Shown piece by piece: positions 26,374-34,114 of a stretch of 64,000 nucleotides of DNA. The position numbers were made by a program, and so were the translations under genes. The first letter of the stretch is position 1. Each line of letters starts with the position of its first letter. Origin of the DNA: Actinomycetota bacterium (GTDB lineage: Bacteria > Actinomycetota > Acidimicrobiia > Acidimicrobiales > Palsa-688); NCBI GenBank assembly GCA_021323695.1, contig JAJPKN010000072.1, positions 62,001 to 126,000 on the forward strand, given 5' to 3'. The notes under the pieces were generated by a model. It was not told where the DNA came from, did no database searches, and was given only the letters and a program-made list of their open reading frames with translations.

Positions 26374-26948
26374 CCTCCATCCTGGCGGCGGTCCTGCTCA
26401 CCGGCGGGGCCAGCCGGAGGATGGGGTTCGACAAAGCCCTCTTGCCGGTGGGCGGGGCCCCCAACGCGCTGCGCCTGGGACGGCTGTTGGCTAGCCAGGT
26501 GAGCCTCGCCCTGGAGGTGGGGCCAGGCCGCTCCGGCTTGCCGTGGGTCACCGAGACGCTACCGGGCGGTGGCCCGTTGGTCGCGATGGGGGCCGGCGCG
26601 GCGGCGTTGAGGGCCAGGGGCCACGAGGGCCCGGCGCTCGTGCTGGCCTGCGACCTGCCCCTGGTGGACGAGGCGGTGGTGGGCTTCCTGGCTCGGTGGC
26701 CGGTCGCGGGTTCCGTCGTGCCCGTGGTGGGCGGGCACCCCCAACCGCTGTGCGCCCGCTGGTCGGCCGAGGACCTCCAGGCCGCGCACCTGCTGGCCCA
26801 GGCGGGTGAGCGCTCAATGAAGGCGCTCTTGAGGCGCCCAGGGATCAGCTGGGCGGACGAGGCCTGCTGGCCGCCGGGGGTGACGGCGGCCAGCTTCGCT
26901 GATGCCGACACCCCGGCCGACGTCGCCCGGCTCGGGCTGCCTTCATGA
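26370..26948 (+). CDS. mobA: Molybdenum cofactor guanylyltransferase MobA-like
   Basis: 192-residue nucleotidyltransferase. The N-terminal signature LLTGGASRRMGFDKALLPVGG is the MobA/MobA-like nucleotide-binding loop (related CoxI and MocA enzymes share it), followed by LACDLPLVDE, whose Asp binds Mg2+, and QPLCARW. It attaches GMP to molybdopterin to make the bis-MGD cofactor. The GTG start overlaps the repressor stop, and the 3' end overlaps the convergent kinase gene by 6 bp. No molybdoenzyme gene lies in the window. A cytidylyltransferase variant cannot be excluded. Confidence 0.85.
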   Translation: MTSILAAVLLTGGASRRMGFDKALLPVGGAPNALRLGRLLASQVSLALEVGPGRSGLPWVTETLPGGGPLVAMGAGAAALRARGHEGPALVLACDLPLVDEAVVGFLARWPVAGSVVPVVGGHPQPLCARWSAEDLQAAHLLAQAGERSMKALLRRPGISWADEACWPPGVTAASFADADTPADVARLGLPS

Positions 26949-28676
26949 ACCGTGGCCGGGTGGGCCAGCTGAGGCTGCTGCGCCCCCGTCCCAGGTCGCG
27001 CTCTTGTCCACAACTGGGCCCCCGTCCAGAGCTGGCCCTCCGTCATCTAGGGGCAGGGTGATGTCGACCTTGGTGCCGCCGGCCGGAGGCGATGAGACGC
27101 TGACGCTGCCGCCGTGGGAGGTGACCACCTTGTGGACGATGGCCAGGCCCAGGCCCGAACCGGGCATGGAGCGGGCCGACTGGGCGCGGTAGAAACGGTC
27201 GAAGATGTGAGGCAGGTCCTCAGGGGCGATGCCGGGCCCTTGGTCGGTGATGGTCAGGTGCCAGGCACTGTTGGCTCGCAGTGCCACCTGGACCCGGCCC
27301 CCGGGCGGGCTCCATTTCACCGCGTTGTCGAGCACGTTGAGCACGGCCCGCTCCAGCAAGGCGGGCTGTGCCCGCACCGGCCCGGGCTGGAGCGAGACGT
27401 CGAAGTGCAGCGAGGGGGCGCGCCGCTTTGCCCGTTCCAAGGCGTGGAGGACGACCTGCTCGAAGGGGACCGGTTCTGGTTCGGGTTGCTGTTCTTCTTC
27501 CCGGGACAGGTCCACCAGGTCGCCTACAAGGGTGGTGAGCTCGGCCAGCTGGCCCTTGACGTCGGCCAGCAGGGCCTGGCGGTCGGCGTCGGGCAGGTCC
27601 CAGGCCCGCATCAGCACCTCGATGTTGGTGCGCAGGCTTGTGAGGGGCGTGCGCAGCTCATGGCCGGCGTCGGCCACCAGCTGTGCCTGCTGGCGGCGAG
27701 AGGCAGCCAGAGCCCCCAGCATGGCGTTGAAGCTGCGGGCCAGGCGGGCCAGCTCGTCGTTGCCCTCGTCGTCTATCGTGGCCGACAGATCTTGGGTGGC
27801 AGTTACGTGCTCGGCCGCCAGGGTGAGGTGCTCCACGGGGCGGATACTGGCCCGGCCGACGGCCCAACCGATGCCGGCAGCCAGGGCGATGCCACCGATG
27901 GCTACCAAGACCATCACCAGCCGGAGGTAGGCCAGGGTGTGGTCCATGTCGGAAAGCTGGTAGCCGATCTGGACGGCGAGGGAGCTCTTGATGACCCCGA
28001 CCGTGGCCACCCGGTAAGGGTTGCCGTCAGCCCCGGTGAGGTCTTGCAGCTCCACCGGGCTGGACGGGCCGTTGGCGTAGATCTGCTTAGCCTGGGCGGT
28101 GACGGGGAAGAACCGGCCGGCGGCCAGGACGCCGGGTGCCTGGACCGAGTAGGCCTGGCCGTTGGCCAGCACCTGGACCGGGTCCCCGGTCTCGAACTGG
28201 AACCGGACGAAGGGCTGAGGTTCGAGGAGGCCGCCATTGCCGAACAGTTCGGGCTGGATCTGGACCAAGCGGGTCGTAACCGTGCTCACGGCATTGGAAA
28301 GGTTCGTGTTGACCTGGCCTTCGAGCTGGCGGCTGACCGCCACGTAGGCCACAGCCGTGGCCAGGACGACAGCCAAGCCGACGGCCACGGCCACCAAGAA
28401 ACTGACCCGGGCGCGAAAGCTGACGGTGCGCAGCCAGGGCAAGGGCGGCCCCGGCGGCTGTGCGCTGGGCGTGGCCGTAGGCTCCTCCGGGCCAGGCAGG
28501 TGCTCGCCCCGCCCAGCCGGCTGGTCAGCCGGCTCGCCAGCCGGGGGTGCTGGCTGGGGCTGGCCTAGCCCGCGGGGCCAGCCTGGCAGTGGCCCCGAGC
28601 CGGCGGGACGGTCCTGCCCAGGGGTGCCGGTGGTGGGCCTCAGCACCTTTGCCTTTCCCCGGTGGGCATCTTTCAC
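26943..28676 (-). CDS. Membrane sensor histidine kinase (MprB-like)
   Basis: 577-residue sensor. Residues 1-95 are a Pro/Gly-rich cytoplasmic stretch. TM1 (about 105-130), an extracytoplasmic domain of about 150 residues, TM2 (about 280-300) and a HAMP segment follow. The HisKA phospho-acceptor is in [15 protein letters not shown], and the HATPase has [20 protein letters not shown] and [12 protein letters not shown] start at GTG 28676, whose GTGA overlaps the stop of the partner regulator; the frame is open further upstream inside that gene, but only as shadow. The layout resembles the actinobacterial envelope-stress kinase MprB, though the extracytoplasmic domain is not informative. Confidence 0.92.
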   Translation of the reverse strand: MKDAHRGKAKVLRPTTGTPGQDRPAGSGPLPGWPRGLGQPQPAPPAGEPADQPAGRGEHLPGPEEPTATPSAQPPGPPLPWLRTVSFRARVSFLVAVAVGLAVVLATAVAYVAVSRQLEGQVNTNLSNAVSTVTTRLVQIQPELFGNGGLLEPQPFVRFQFETGDPVQVLANGQAYSVQAPGVLAAGRFFPVTAQAKQIYANGPSSPVELQDLTGADGNPYRVATVGVIKSSLAVQIGYQLSDMDHTLAYLRLVMVLVAIGGIALAAGIGWAVGRASIRPVEHLTLAAEHVTATQDLSATIDDEGNDELARLARSFNAMLGALAASRRQQAQLVADAGHELRTPLTSLRTNIEVLMRAWDLPDADRQALLADVKGQLAELTTLVGDLVDLSREEEQQPEPEPVPFEQVVLHALERAKRRAPSLHFDVSLQPGPVRAQPALLERAVLNVLDNAVKWSPPGGRVQVALRANSAWHLTITDQGPGIAPEDLPHIFDRFYRAQSARSMPGSGLGLAIVHKVVTSHGGSVSVSSPPAGGTKVDITLPLDDGGPALDGGPVVDKSATWDGGAAASAGPPGHGS

Positions 28677-29362
28677 TCCCTGAGGTCGGCCGGCAGGCGC
28701 AGGACGTAGCCCACACCCCGTACGGTGTGGATGAGGCGCGCCTCGCCGCCGGCTTCGGTCTTGCGGCGGAGGTAGCCCACGTAAACCTCCAAGCTGTTGG
28801 AGTTGAGCCCGAAGTCGTAGCCCCACACCCGGTCGAAGATCATCTCTCGGGGCAGCACCTGCTTGGGGTTGCGCAAGAACAGCTCCAGCAGCAAAAACTC
28901 CGTCCGGGTGAGCTCTATCAGCCTTTGGCCCCGGCGCACCTCCCGGGTGCCGGGGTCGAGGGAAAGGTCGGCGAAGCGCAGCACCTCGTTGTCGGCGGTC
29001 GGGGCGCTCCGGCGCAGCAGGGCACGCAAGCGAGCCAGCAGTTCTTCCAAGGCGAAGGGCTTTACCAGGTAGTCGTCGGCACCCGCGTCCAAGCCGTCGA
29101 CGCGGTCAGACACCGCCGTCTTGGCTGTCAGCATGAGCACCGGTGTGCGGTCGCCCGCAGCCCGCAGCCGCCGGCACATCTCGAGGCCGTCGAGACGGGG
29201 CATGGCGATGTCCAGCACGATGGCGTCGGCGGGCCTCTCGGCGTGAGCAGCCAGGCCGGCCAGGCCGTCTTCGGCCAGCTCGGCCGTGTACCCTTCGAAA
29301 CGCAGGGCGCGCTCCAACGCTTGGCGCACAGCCGGCTCGTCGTCGACGACCAAGATCCGCAT
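28673..29362 (-). CDS. OmpR-family response regulator (MprA-like)
   Basis: 229-residue regulator: receiver domain with Asp7/Asp8, phospho-acceptor Asp51 ([11 protein letters not shown]), MLTAK and [10 protein letters not shown], then a winged helix with [13 protein letters not shown] and the recognition segment [16 protein letters not shown]. The start ATG 29362 has AAAGGAG 4 nt upstream. Similarity in length and in the receiver-domain wording to MprA/TcrA regulators is strong. It is the first gene of the leftward pair. Confidence 0.94.
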   Translation of the reverse strand: MRILVVDDEPAVRQALERALRFEGYTAELAEDGLAGLAAHAERPADAIVLDIAMPRLDGLEMCRRLRAAGDRTPVLMLTAKTAVSDRVDGLDAGADDYLVKPFALEELLARLRALLRRSAPTADNEVLRFADLSLDPGTREVRRGQRLIELTRTEFLLLELFLRNPKQVLPREMIFDRVWGYDFGLNSNSLEVYVGYLRRKTEAGGEARLIHTVRGVGYVLRLPADLRE

Positions 29363-29686
29363 GGGGCTCCTTTGCTGGTTGCCTTCCAGTGTGCCCCCAA
29401 GTGTGGTGCCAGCGCCTGAGAGGGGGCTGAAGACCAGCTCCCCTGGGCTGTGGGCGGCCCGCCGGCGGGCCCAGGCGTCGGTGCCGCCCTTGGGCGCGGG
29501 CCGGTCCTGCCCGCCCTGGCGCGGGGCGGCCGCCCGTGCGCAGGCTGGCGCCGGCGGGTGGCCCCGTGCGGTGTAGCCTGGGCGCGCTGTGAAGTTCACG
29601 TCTTGTACGTGGCCGCTCGGGACGTGCAGGCAATGAGGCCCCGAAGTTGAGGCCCGGAAGGTGAAGCCAGGGAGATGAGGCCCATT
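29363..29686. other. 324-bp divergent intergenic region
   Basis: No convincing gene. On the plus strand a TAGCCT box (29574-29579) lies 9 nt before a GTG that opens a 15-codon ORF (29589-29636), followed by CACGT-N5-ACGTG palindromic sequence at 29598-29612 and GAGGCCCGGAAG-like repeats up to the next gene. This is the likely promoter and leader of the coiled-coil and pdtaR genes. The half nearer the response regulator is GC-rich without a clear signal. Confidence 0.45.
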
Positions 29687-29965
29687 ATGGTCAAGCACCT
29701 CGTCGAACGCCGGCTGGCAGATGTGTCCCAACGCCTGCGCCGGGCGCGCCAGGAGCTGGCCGTGGTGGACGAGCAGTTGCGGGCCTTGGCCGACACAGCC
29801 GACGAGGCGCGCATCCGTTCGCTGGTGTCCGAGACGCCCCTCGCAGTGAAGGAGTTCCACGAGGCCCAGCGCCAGGCCGAGGCCATGGAAGGCGCTCGCC
29901 AGAAGCTGGCAAGCCAGGTCCGTCGGCTCGAAGCCGAGATGGACGAGCTGCTATACAAGTTGTGA
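29687..29965 (+). CDS. Small coiled-coil protein
   Basis: 92 residues, almost entirely charged alpha helix with heptad spacing ([20 protein letters not shown] and the later [20 protein letters not shown]), so very probably a coiled-coil dimer. It has no membrane or signal segment. GAGG lies 6 nt before ATG 29687; another ATG at 29675 has its Shine-Dalgarno sequence too close. It sits 50 bp upstream of pdtaR, probably in the same transcript. Small coiled-coil genes in this position are common in actinobacteria as I recall, but the function is unknown. Confidence 0.75.
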   Translation: MVKHLVERRLADVSQRLRRARQELAVVDEQLRALADTADEARIRSLVSETPLAVKEFHEAQRQAEAMEGARQKLASQVRRLEAEMDELLYKL

Positions 29966-30015
29966 ACGGCAGGTGCCCGGGGACGCCTGGTTGAGACCCG
30001 TTGCGGAGGAGCATT

Positions 30016-30636
30016 GTGGGCGCAAGAGTGGTGATAGCTGAGGACGAGGCGCTCATCCGCCTGGACCTGCGCGAGACCCTGGAAGAAGAGGGCTACGAGG
30101 TCGTAGGGGAGACCGGCCGCGGGGACGAGGTGGTGGACCTGGTGCGGGCGCAGCGGCCCGACATCGCCATCTTGGACATAAAGATGCCCGGAGGCGACGG
30201 GCTGTCTGCCGCCTCGGAGATCACGGCCGGTCGCCTGGCGGCCGTGCTCATACTGACCGCCTTCAGCCAGAGGGAGCTGGTGGACAAGGCTCGTGAGGCG
30301 GGGGCGCTTGCCTACCTGGTCAAGCCGTTCCAACGCCAGGACCTGGTGCCGGCCATAGAACTGGCGCTCGGCCGCTTCGAGGAGATGAAGGCGCTGGAAG
30401 AAGAGGTAAAGGACTTGGAGGAGCGCCTGGCCACCAGGCGGGAGGTCGAAAAGGCCAAGGGTGTGCTCATGGACGAGCTAGACATGAAAGAGCCAGAGGC
30501 CTTCCGGTGGATCCAGCGCCGGGCCATGGACGAGCGCTGCGGCATGAAGGAGGTCGCTCGCCGGGTCCTGACGGAGGGACTTCGCCCCGGCCAGGGCGAA
30601 AGCCGCGGGCCGGCCCACGGGGCGGTGGCAGGGTGA
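30016..30636 (+). CDS. pdtaR: ANTAR-domain response regulator (PdtaR-like)
   Basis: 206-residue regulator with a receiver domain (phospho-acceptor Asp54 in AILDIKMPGG, Thr in LTAFSQ, Lys in VKPFQRQD) and a C-terminal ANTAR RNA-binding domain (about residues 130-185, with VEKAKGVLMDEL and AFRWIQRRAMDE). ANTAR proteins bind paired stem-loops in mRNA leaders to prevent termination. GGAGGA is 5 nt before GTG 30016, preferred over TTG 30001. In Mycobacterium tuberculosis its orthologue Rv1626 is also just upstream of polA. Its histidine kinase partner is not in the window. Confidence 0.93.
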   Translation: MGARVVIAEDEALIRLDLRETLEEEGYEVVGETGRGDEVVDLVRAQRPDIAILDIKMPGGDGLSAASEITAGRLAAVLILTAFSQRELVDKAREAGALAYLVKPFQRQDLVPAIELALGRFEEMKALEEEVKDLEERLATRREVEKAKGVLMDELDMKEPEAFRWIQRRAMDERCGMKEVARRVLTEGLRPGQGESRGPAHGAVAG

Positions 30637-30682
30637 GGCAGGGCGGCCCGCTGGCTCCAGCCCCAGGAGACCGGGCCTGTAG

Positions 30683-33196
30683 GTGACGGTGGCGGGCAAC
30701 GTAGAGGCCCAGCCCCAGGAGGCTGGCCGAAGGGCCGGGCCCGGGGCCGGGGGCCCCGGTCGCGAAGCAAGCCCGGGCGCCGGGGCGGGCGGGGCCGGCC
30801 CGGCCAGCCTGCCCGCCCTGCCTGAGAGCCTGAGCTACCGCCTGAAGCGGCTCTTGCTGGGCCAGCCTTTGGTGAGCGAGCAGCTGCGCCAGCAGCGGCT
30901 CTCCCAGCCGGTGGCCTGGGGCGTGCTGGCCCCGGACTGCACCTCTTCGTCGGCCTACGGCACCGAGGAGATGTTGGTGGTCCTGGTGCCCGCCATCGGC
31001 ATGGCCGCGTTCAACCTGGTGATCGGCGTCGCGGCCGTGATCCTGGCCGTCTTGGCGCTGGTGACCCTCTCCTACCGGGAAGTCGTGATGGTCTACACCA
31101 AGGCCGGCGGCAGCTACGTGGTGGCCAGGGACAACTTCGGCGTGAAGGTGGCCCAAGTCGCCGCAGTGGCGCTGTTGGTGGACTACACCGTGACCGTGGC
31201 GGTCCAGACCGCGGCAGGGGCGGACGCGCTGGCTTCAGCGGTACCGGCCTTGTCGGGCTACGTCCTGTGGGTCACCCTTGGGGTGGTCCTGTTGATGCTG
31301 TGGGGCAACTTGCGCGGGGTCCGGGAAGCAGGCCGGTCTTTTGCCGCTCCGCTGTACCTCTATGTGGCCGGCCTGGGGGCAACGGTGGTAGTCGGCTTCG
31401 TCCGGGCTGCCCTGGGGCCGCGCTTGCCCGTCTACGGCCCGGCCACCTGGCAGGCGCACCACTACCACTTGGGCGTCGCCAGCGGCAACGGCCTGCTGCT
31501 GGGGGCCTCGGTGTTCGTCTTCCTGAAGGCGTTCGCCAATGGTGGGTCTTCGCTCACCGGCTTGGAGGCCATATCCAACGGGGTGGGCGTGCTCCGGCCT
31601 CCCGAAGGGCGCCACGCCCGGGCGATCCTCGGCCTGCTGGCGGTGACCCTCGGGACGCTGGTGCTCGGCACCGCCCTGCTGGCCCACTGGACCCATGCCA
31701 TGCCCTACATCCACGGCACCCCGACGGTCGTGTCCCAAGAGGTGCGAGCGGTGTTCGGCGGGGGGGCAGCCGGCTCGGCCTTTTTCTACTATGTGCAGTT
31801 CGCGTCGGTCCTGATCTTGTGGACCGGGGCCAACACCAGCTTCAACGGGTTCCCGTTCCTGGCCAGTTTCGTAGCCGAGGACGCCTTTTTGCCCCGGGTC
31901 CTGACCAAGCGGGGGCACCGCCTGGTCTTTTCCAACGGCATAATTGCCCTTGCCGTCCTGGCCATCGTGCTGTTGGTGGTGACCGACGCCAACCTGGACT
32001 CGCTGATCGGCGTCTATGCCATTGGGGTCTTCACCGGGTTCACCTTTGCCGGGGCCGGCCTCGCCCGTTATTTCCTCCGGTACCGGCGCCGGGGCTGGCG
32101 GTACAAGACCGTAGTCAATGTGGCGTCGGCCACCTGCTCGTTCGCGGTCGTGCTCATCTTCCTCGTCACCAAGTTCACCCAAGGGGCGTGGGCCGTGTTC
32201 GTCATCTTCCTCTTGGGCGTCCCGGCCCTCATCCGCCTCAACCGGGAGTACCGGGAAGAAGAAGAGATCTTGGGGTCGGGCACCGCCGTCCTGGGTGCCC
32301 GGGAGACCGGGGCCTTGCGCCGCCACGTCGCTTTCGTGCTTGTGGACAGGGTGGACCTGGCCACCGCCCGGGCCGTGCAGTACGCGCGCACCCTGTCGGT
32401 GGACACCCTACGGGCGGTCCACTTCGTGGTCGACGCCCAGCGGGCCCGGGAGCTGGAGCAGGCCTGGGGCCGGCTCAGCACCGGTGGGCTGCCCTTGGAG
32501 GCCATAGAGTGCCGGGACAGGCGGGTGGCGAGAGCTTGCATGCAGCTGGCTTACGAGGAGGCAGCCGACGGCCAGACCGAGGTGTCGTTGTTGTTGCCCC
32601 GGCGGGCCTACAGCACCCTGGCTGGCCGTTTCCTCCACGACCAGACGGCTGAGCGCATCGCTGCCGCGGTAAGCCGTCTCCCGCACGTGAACGCCACCAT
32701 CGTGCCCTTCGACGTGGGGGCTGCCCTGGCCAGCCGGAGGCGGAGGCTGCTCCAGCTCGGGGGCCAGCGGTCCCTTGGGCAACCCGGGGCTGGGCAACTG
32801 GGGGCCGGGCCAGCCGGGGCTGGGCCGGCCGGCGAGCCGGAGGGGGGCGCCGGGGGGCAGGCGGCCGGGCACGACGGAGAACCCCTGGCCGGGGCGGCGG
32901 CACCGCCTGGGTGCGTGCGGATCAACCAGCTGCAGCCCCGCCAGCGGGCCCGGGTGGCGGGACGAGTGCGCTCGATGGTGATCCGGCCCTGGGGCACGGC
33001 CCCGACCCTCGAGTGCAGCCTGACCGACGGTACCGGCCGCTTGGTAGTGGCCTTCCTTGGCCGGCGCGAGATCGCCGGCCTGGAGACCGGCACGCGCATG
33101 GTCGTCGAGGGGACCGTGGCCCTGCGCCGGGGGGAGCTGGTGATGATCAACCCGGCTTACGACCTGCTCACCACGTCGCTGCAGGAGCAGGGTTAG
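30683..33196 (+). CDS. APC-family permease fused to a C-terminal OB-fold domain
   Basis: 837 residues. After a Gly/Ala/Pro-rich N-terminus (1-45) come about twelve membrane helices (about 75-510) of an amino acid-polyamine-organocation permease; CTSSSAYGTEEML and GSYVVARDNFG are family motifs. Next is a cytoplasmic domain (about 530-690) like those of actinobacterial APC proteins, a Gly/Ala/Pro linker (LGQPGAGQLGAGPAGAGPAG), and a final 85 residues forming an OB fold (RARVAGRVRSM...LECSLTDGTGRLVVAFLGRR). In other actinobacteria that OB domain is, as I recall, a separate small gene near such permeases, so this is a fusion. The transported solute is unknown. GTG 30683 is 46 bp after pdtaR. Confidence 0.88.
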   Translation: MTVAGNVEAQPQEAGRRAGPGAGGPGREASPGAGAGGAGPASLPALPESLSYRLKRLLLGQPLVSEQLRQQRLSQPVAWGVLAPDCTSSSAYGTEEMLVVLVPAIGMAAFNLVIGVAAVILAVLALVTLSYREVVMVYTKAGGSYVVARDNFGVKVAQVAAVALLVDYTVTVAVQTAAGADALASAVPALSGYVLWVTLGVVLLMLWGNLRGVREAGRSFAAPLYLYVAGLGATVVVGFVRAALGPRLPVYGPATWQAHHYHLGVASGNGLLLGASVFVFLKAFANGGSSLTGLEAISNGVGVLRPPEGRHARAILGLLAVTLGTLVLGTALLAHWTHAMPYIHGTPTVVSQEVRAVFGGGAAGSAFFYYVQFASVLILWTGANTSFNGFPFLASFVAEDAFLPRVLTKRGHRLVFSNGIIALAVLAIVLLVVTDANLDSLIGVYAIGVFTGFTFAGAGLARYFLRYRRRGWRYKTVVNVASATCSFAVVLIFLVTKFTQGAWAVFVIFLLGVPALIRLNREYREEEEILGSGTAVLGARETGALRRHVAFVLVDRVDLATARAVQYARTLSVDTLRAVHFVVDAQRARELEQAWGRLSTGGLPLEAIECRDRRVARACMQLAYEEAADGQTEVSLLLPRRAYSTLAGRFLHDQTAERIAAAVSRLPHVNATIVPFDVGAALASRRRRLLQLGGQRSLGQPGAGQLGAGPAGAGPAGEPEGGAGGQAAGHDGEPLAGAAAPPGCVRINQLQPRQRARVAGRVRSMVIRPWGTAPTLECSLTDGTGRLVVAFLGRREIAGLETGTRMVVEGTVALRRGELVMINPAYDLLTTSLQEQG

Positions 33197-33221
33197 GGCC
33201 CCTACCGGAGCAGGGCCAGGG

Positions 33222-33911
33222 TCACACCGGGGAGCCGGCCCGGTCGGGCGCGGGCAGGACGGTCACGTACAGCTGGCTGGCGAGCGCCGCTCCCAGGGCG
33301 ACCGTGTTGCCGCCGACCTCGAGCACGATGGTCCCGTCCGGCCCCTTGGCCGCTACGGTCGCCTCGGAGCCAGGGATGAAGTGGTGGTCGTCGAGGTACA
33401 CCAGGGCATCGTGGTCGATCTCGACCATCTCGGTCACCCGGGTCAAGCGGACCCGGTCGCCTACGTTGACGTCGGTCATGTTGGTGCCTGCCGGCACGGA
33501 GGCACCCGACCCGGGGATGGCACTGCCGTGGGGGCAGGTCGAGGGGTTGTGCAGCACCTCGACCAGGCGGGCTTCGACCTCGTCGGAGATCACGTGCTCC
33601 CAGCGGTCGGCCTCCTCGTGGACCTTGTGCCAGGGCAGGCCAAGGACGTCGGCCAGTAGCCTCTCCGCCAGCCGGTGCTTGCGGATGACGCTGGTGGCGA
33701 GCTTGGTGCCCTCATCGGTGAGCGAAAGCGAGCGCCCGTCGAGGTAGATGTAGCCACCGTCTCGCAGGCGGTGGACCATTTCGGACACAGTGGGGGCGGA
33801 ATGCCCGACCCGCTCGGCCAGGCGAGCCTGGATGACGTGGCCACCCTCCTCTTCGAGGTTGTAGATCGCCTCCAGGTACTGCTCGATTGGGGGATGTATA
33901 CCGTTCGGCAT
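33222..33911 (-). CDS. DtxR/MntR-family metal-dependent repressor with altered ligands
   Basis: 229-residue regulator with the DtxR layout: winged helix (about 1-75, recognition segment SAPTVSEMVHRLRDGGY), dimerisation domain (75-145) and C-terminal SH3-like/FeoA domain. It aligns with DtxR without gaps up to residue 110. Ancillary ligands His79, Glu83 and His98 are kept, and Glu105 and His106 of the primary site too, but Met10 is replaced by Gln11 and Cys102 by Asp102. Iron sensors keep Met and Cys; carboxylates there are typical of manganese sensors. A leaderless-type TACGCT (33923-33918) ends 6 nt before the ATG. Confidence 0.92.
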   Translation of the reverse strand: MPNGIHPPIEQYLEAIYNLEEEGGHVIQARLAERVGHSAPTVSEMVHRLRDGGYIYLDGRSLSLTDEGTKLATSVIRKHRLAERLLADVLGLPWHKVHEEADRWEHVISDEVEARLVEVLHNPSTCPHGSAIPGSGASVPAGTNMTDVNVGDRVRLTRVTEMVEIDHDALVYLDDHHFIPGSEATVAAKGPDGTIVLEVGGNTVALGAALASQLYVTVLPAPDRAGSPV

Positions 33912-34100
33912 GCCGTGAGCGTAGCTCCGGGTTGGCCAGCTGGCACCGGGCCTTTGGTAACCCTAACGGCGGACCAAAGACTCTGCCTAAAGGCCGCGCT
34001 CGTGGCCGGAGGGGGCCGGTAGCGCTGCCGTCGCCGGCGCCGTGGGCGGGCGCCTGTGCCGGGGCCCCGGCTGAGCGCGGCCGTAGCCGGCCGGTGGTGG

Positions 34101-34106
34101 CAGACT
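34101..34106 (+). promoter_or_regulatory. Leaderless-type -10 box of polA
   Basis: CAGACT ends 8 nt before ATG 34115, and the same hexamer precedes uvrC. No ribosome site is present. The rest of the 203-bp divergent gap (33912-34114) shows a GGTAACCCTAAC stretch at 33956-33967 but no clear operator. Confidence 0.4.
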
Positions 34107-34114
34107 TGGCAGGG

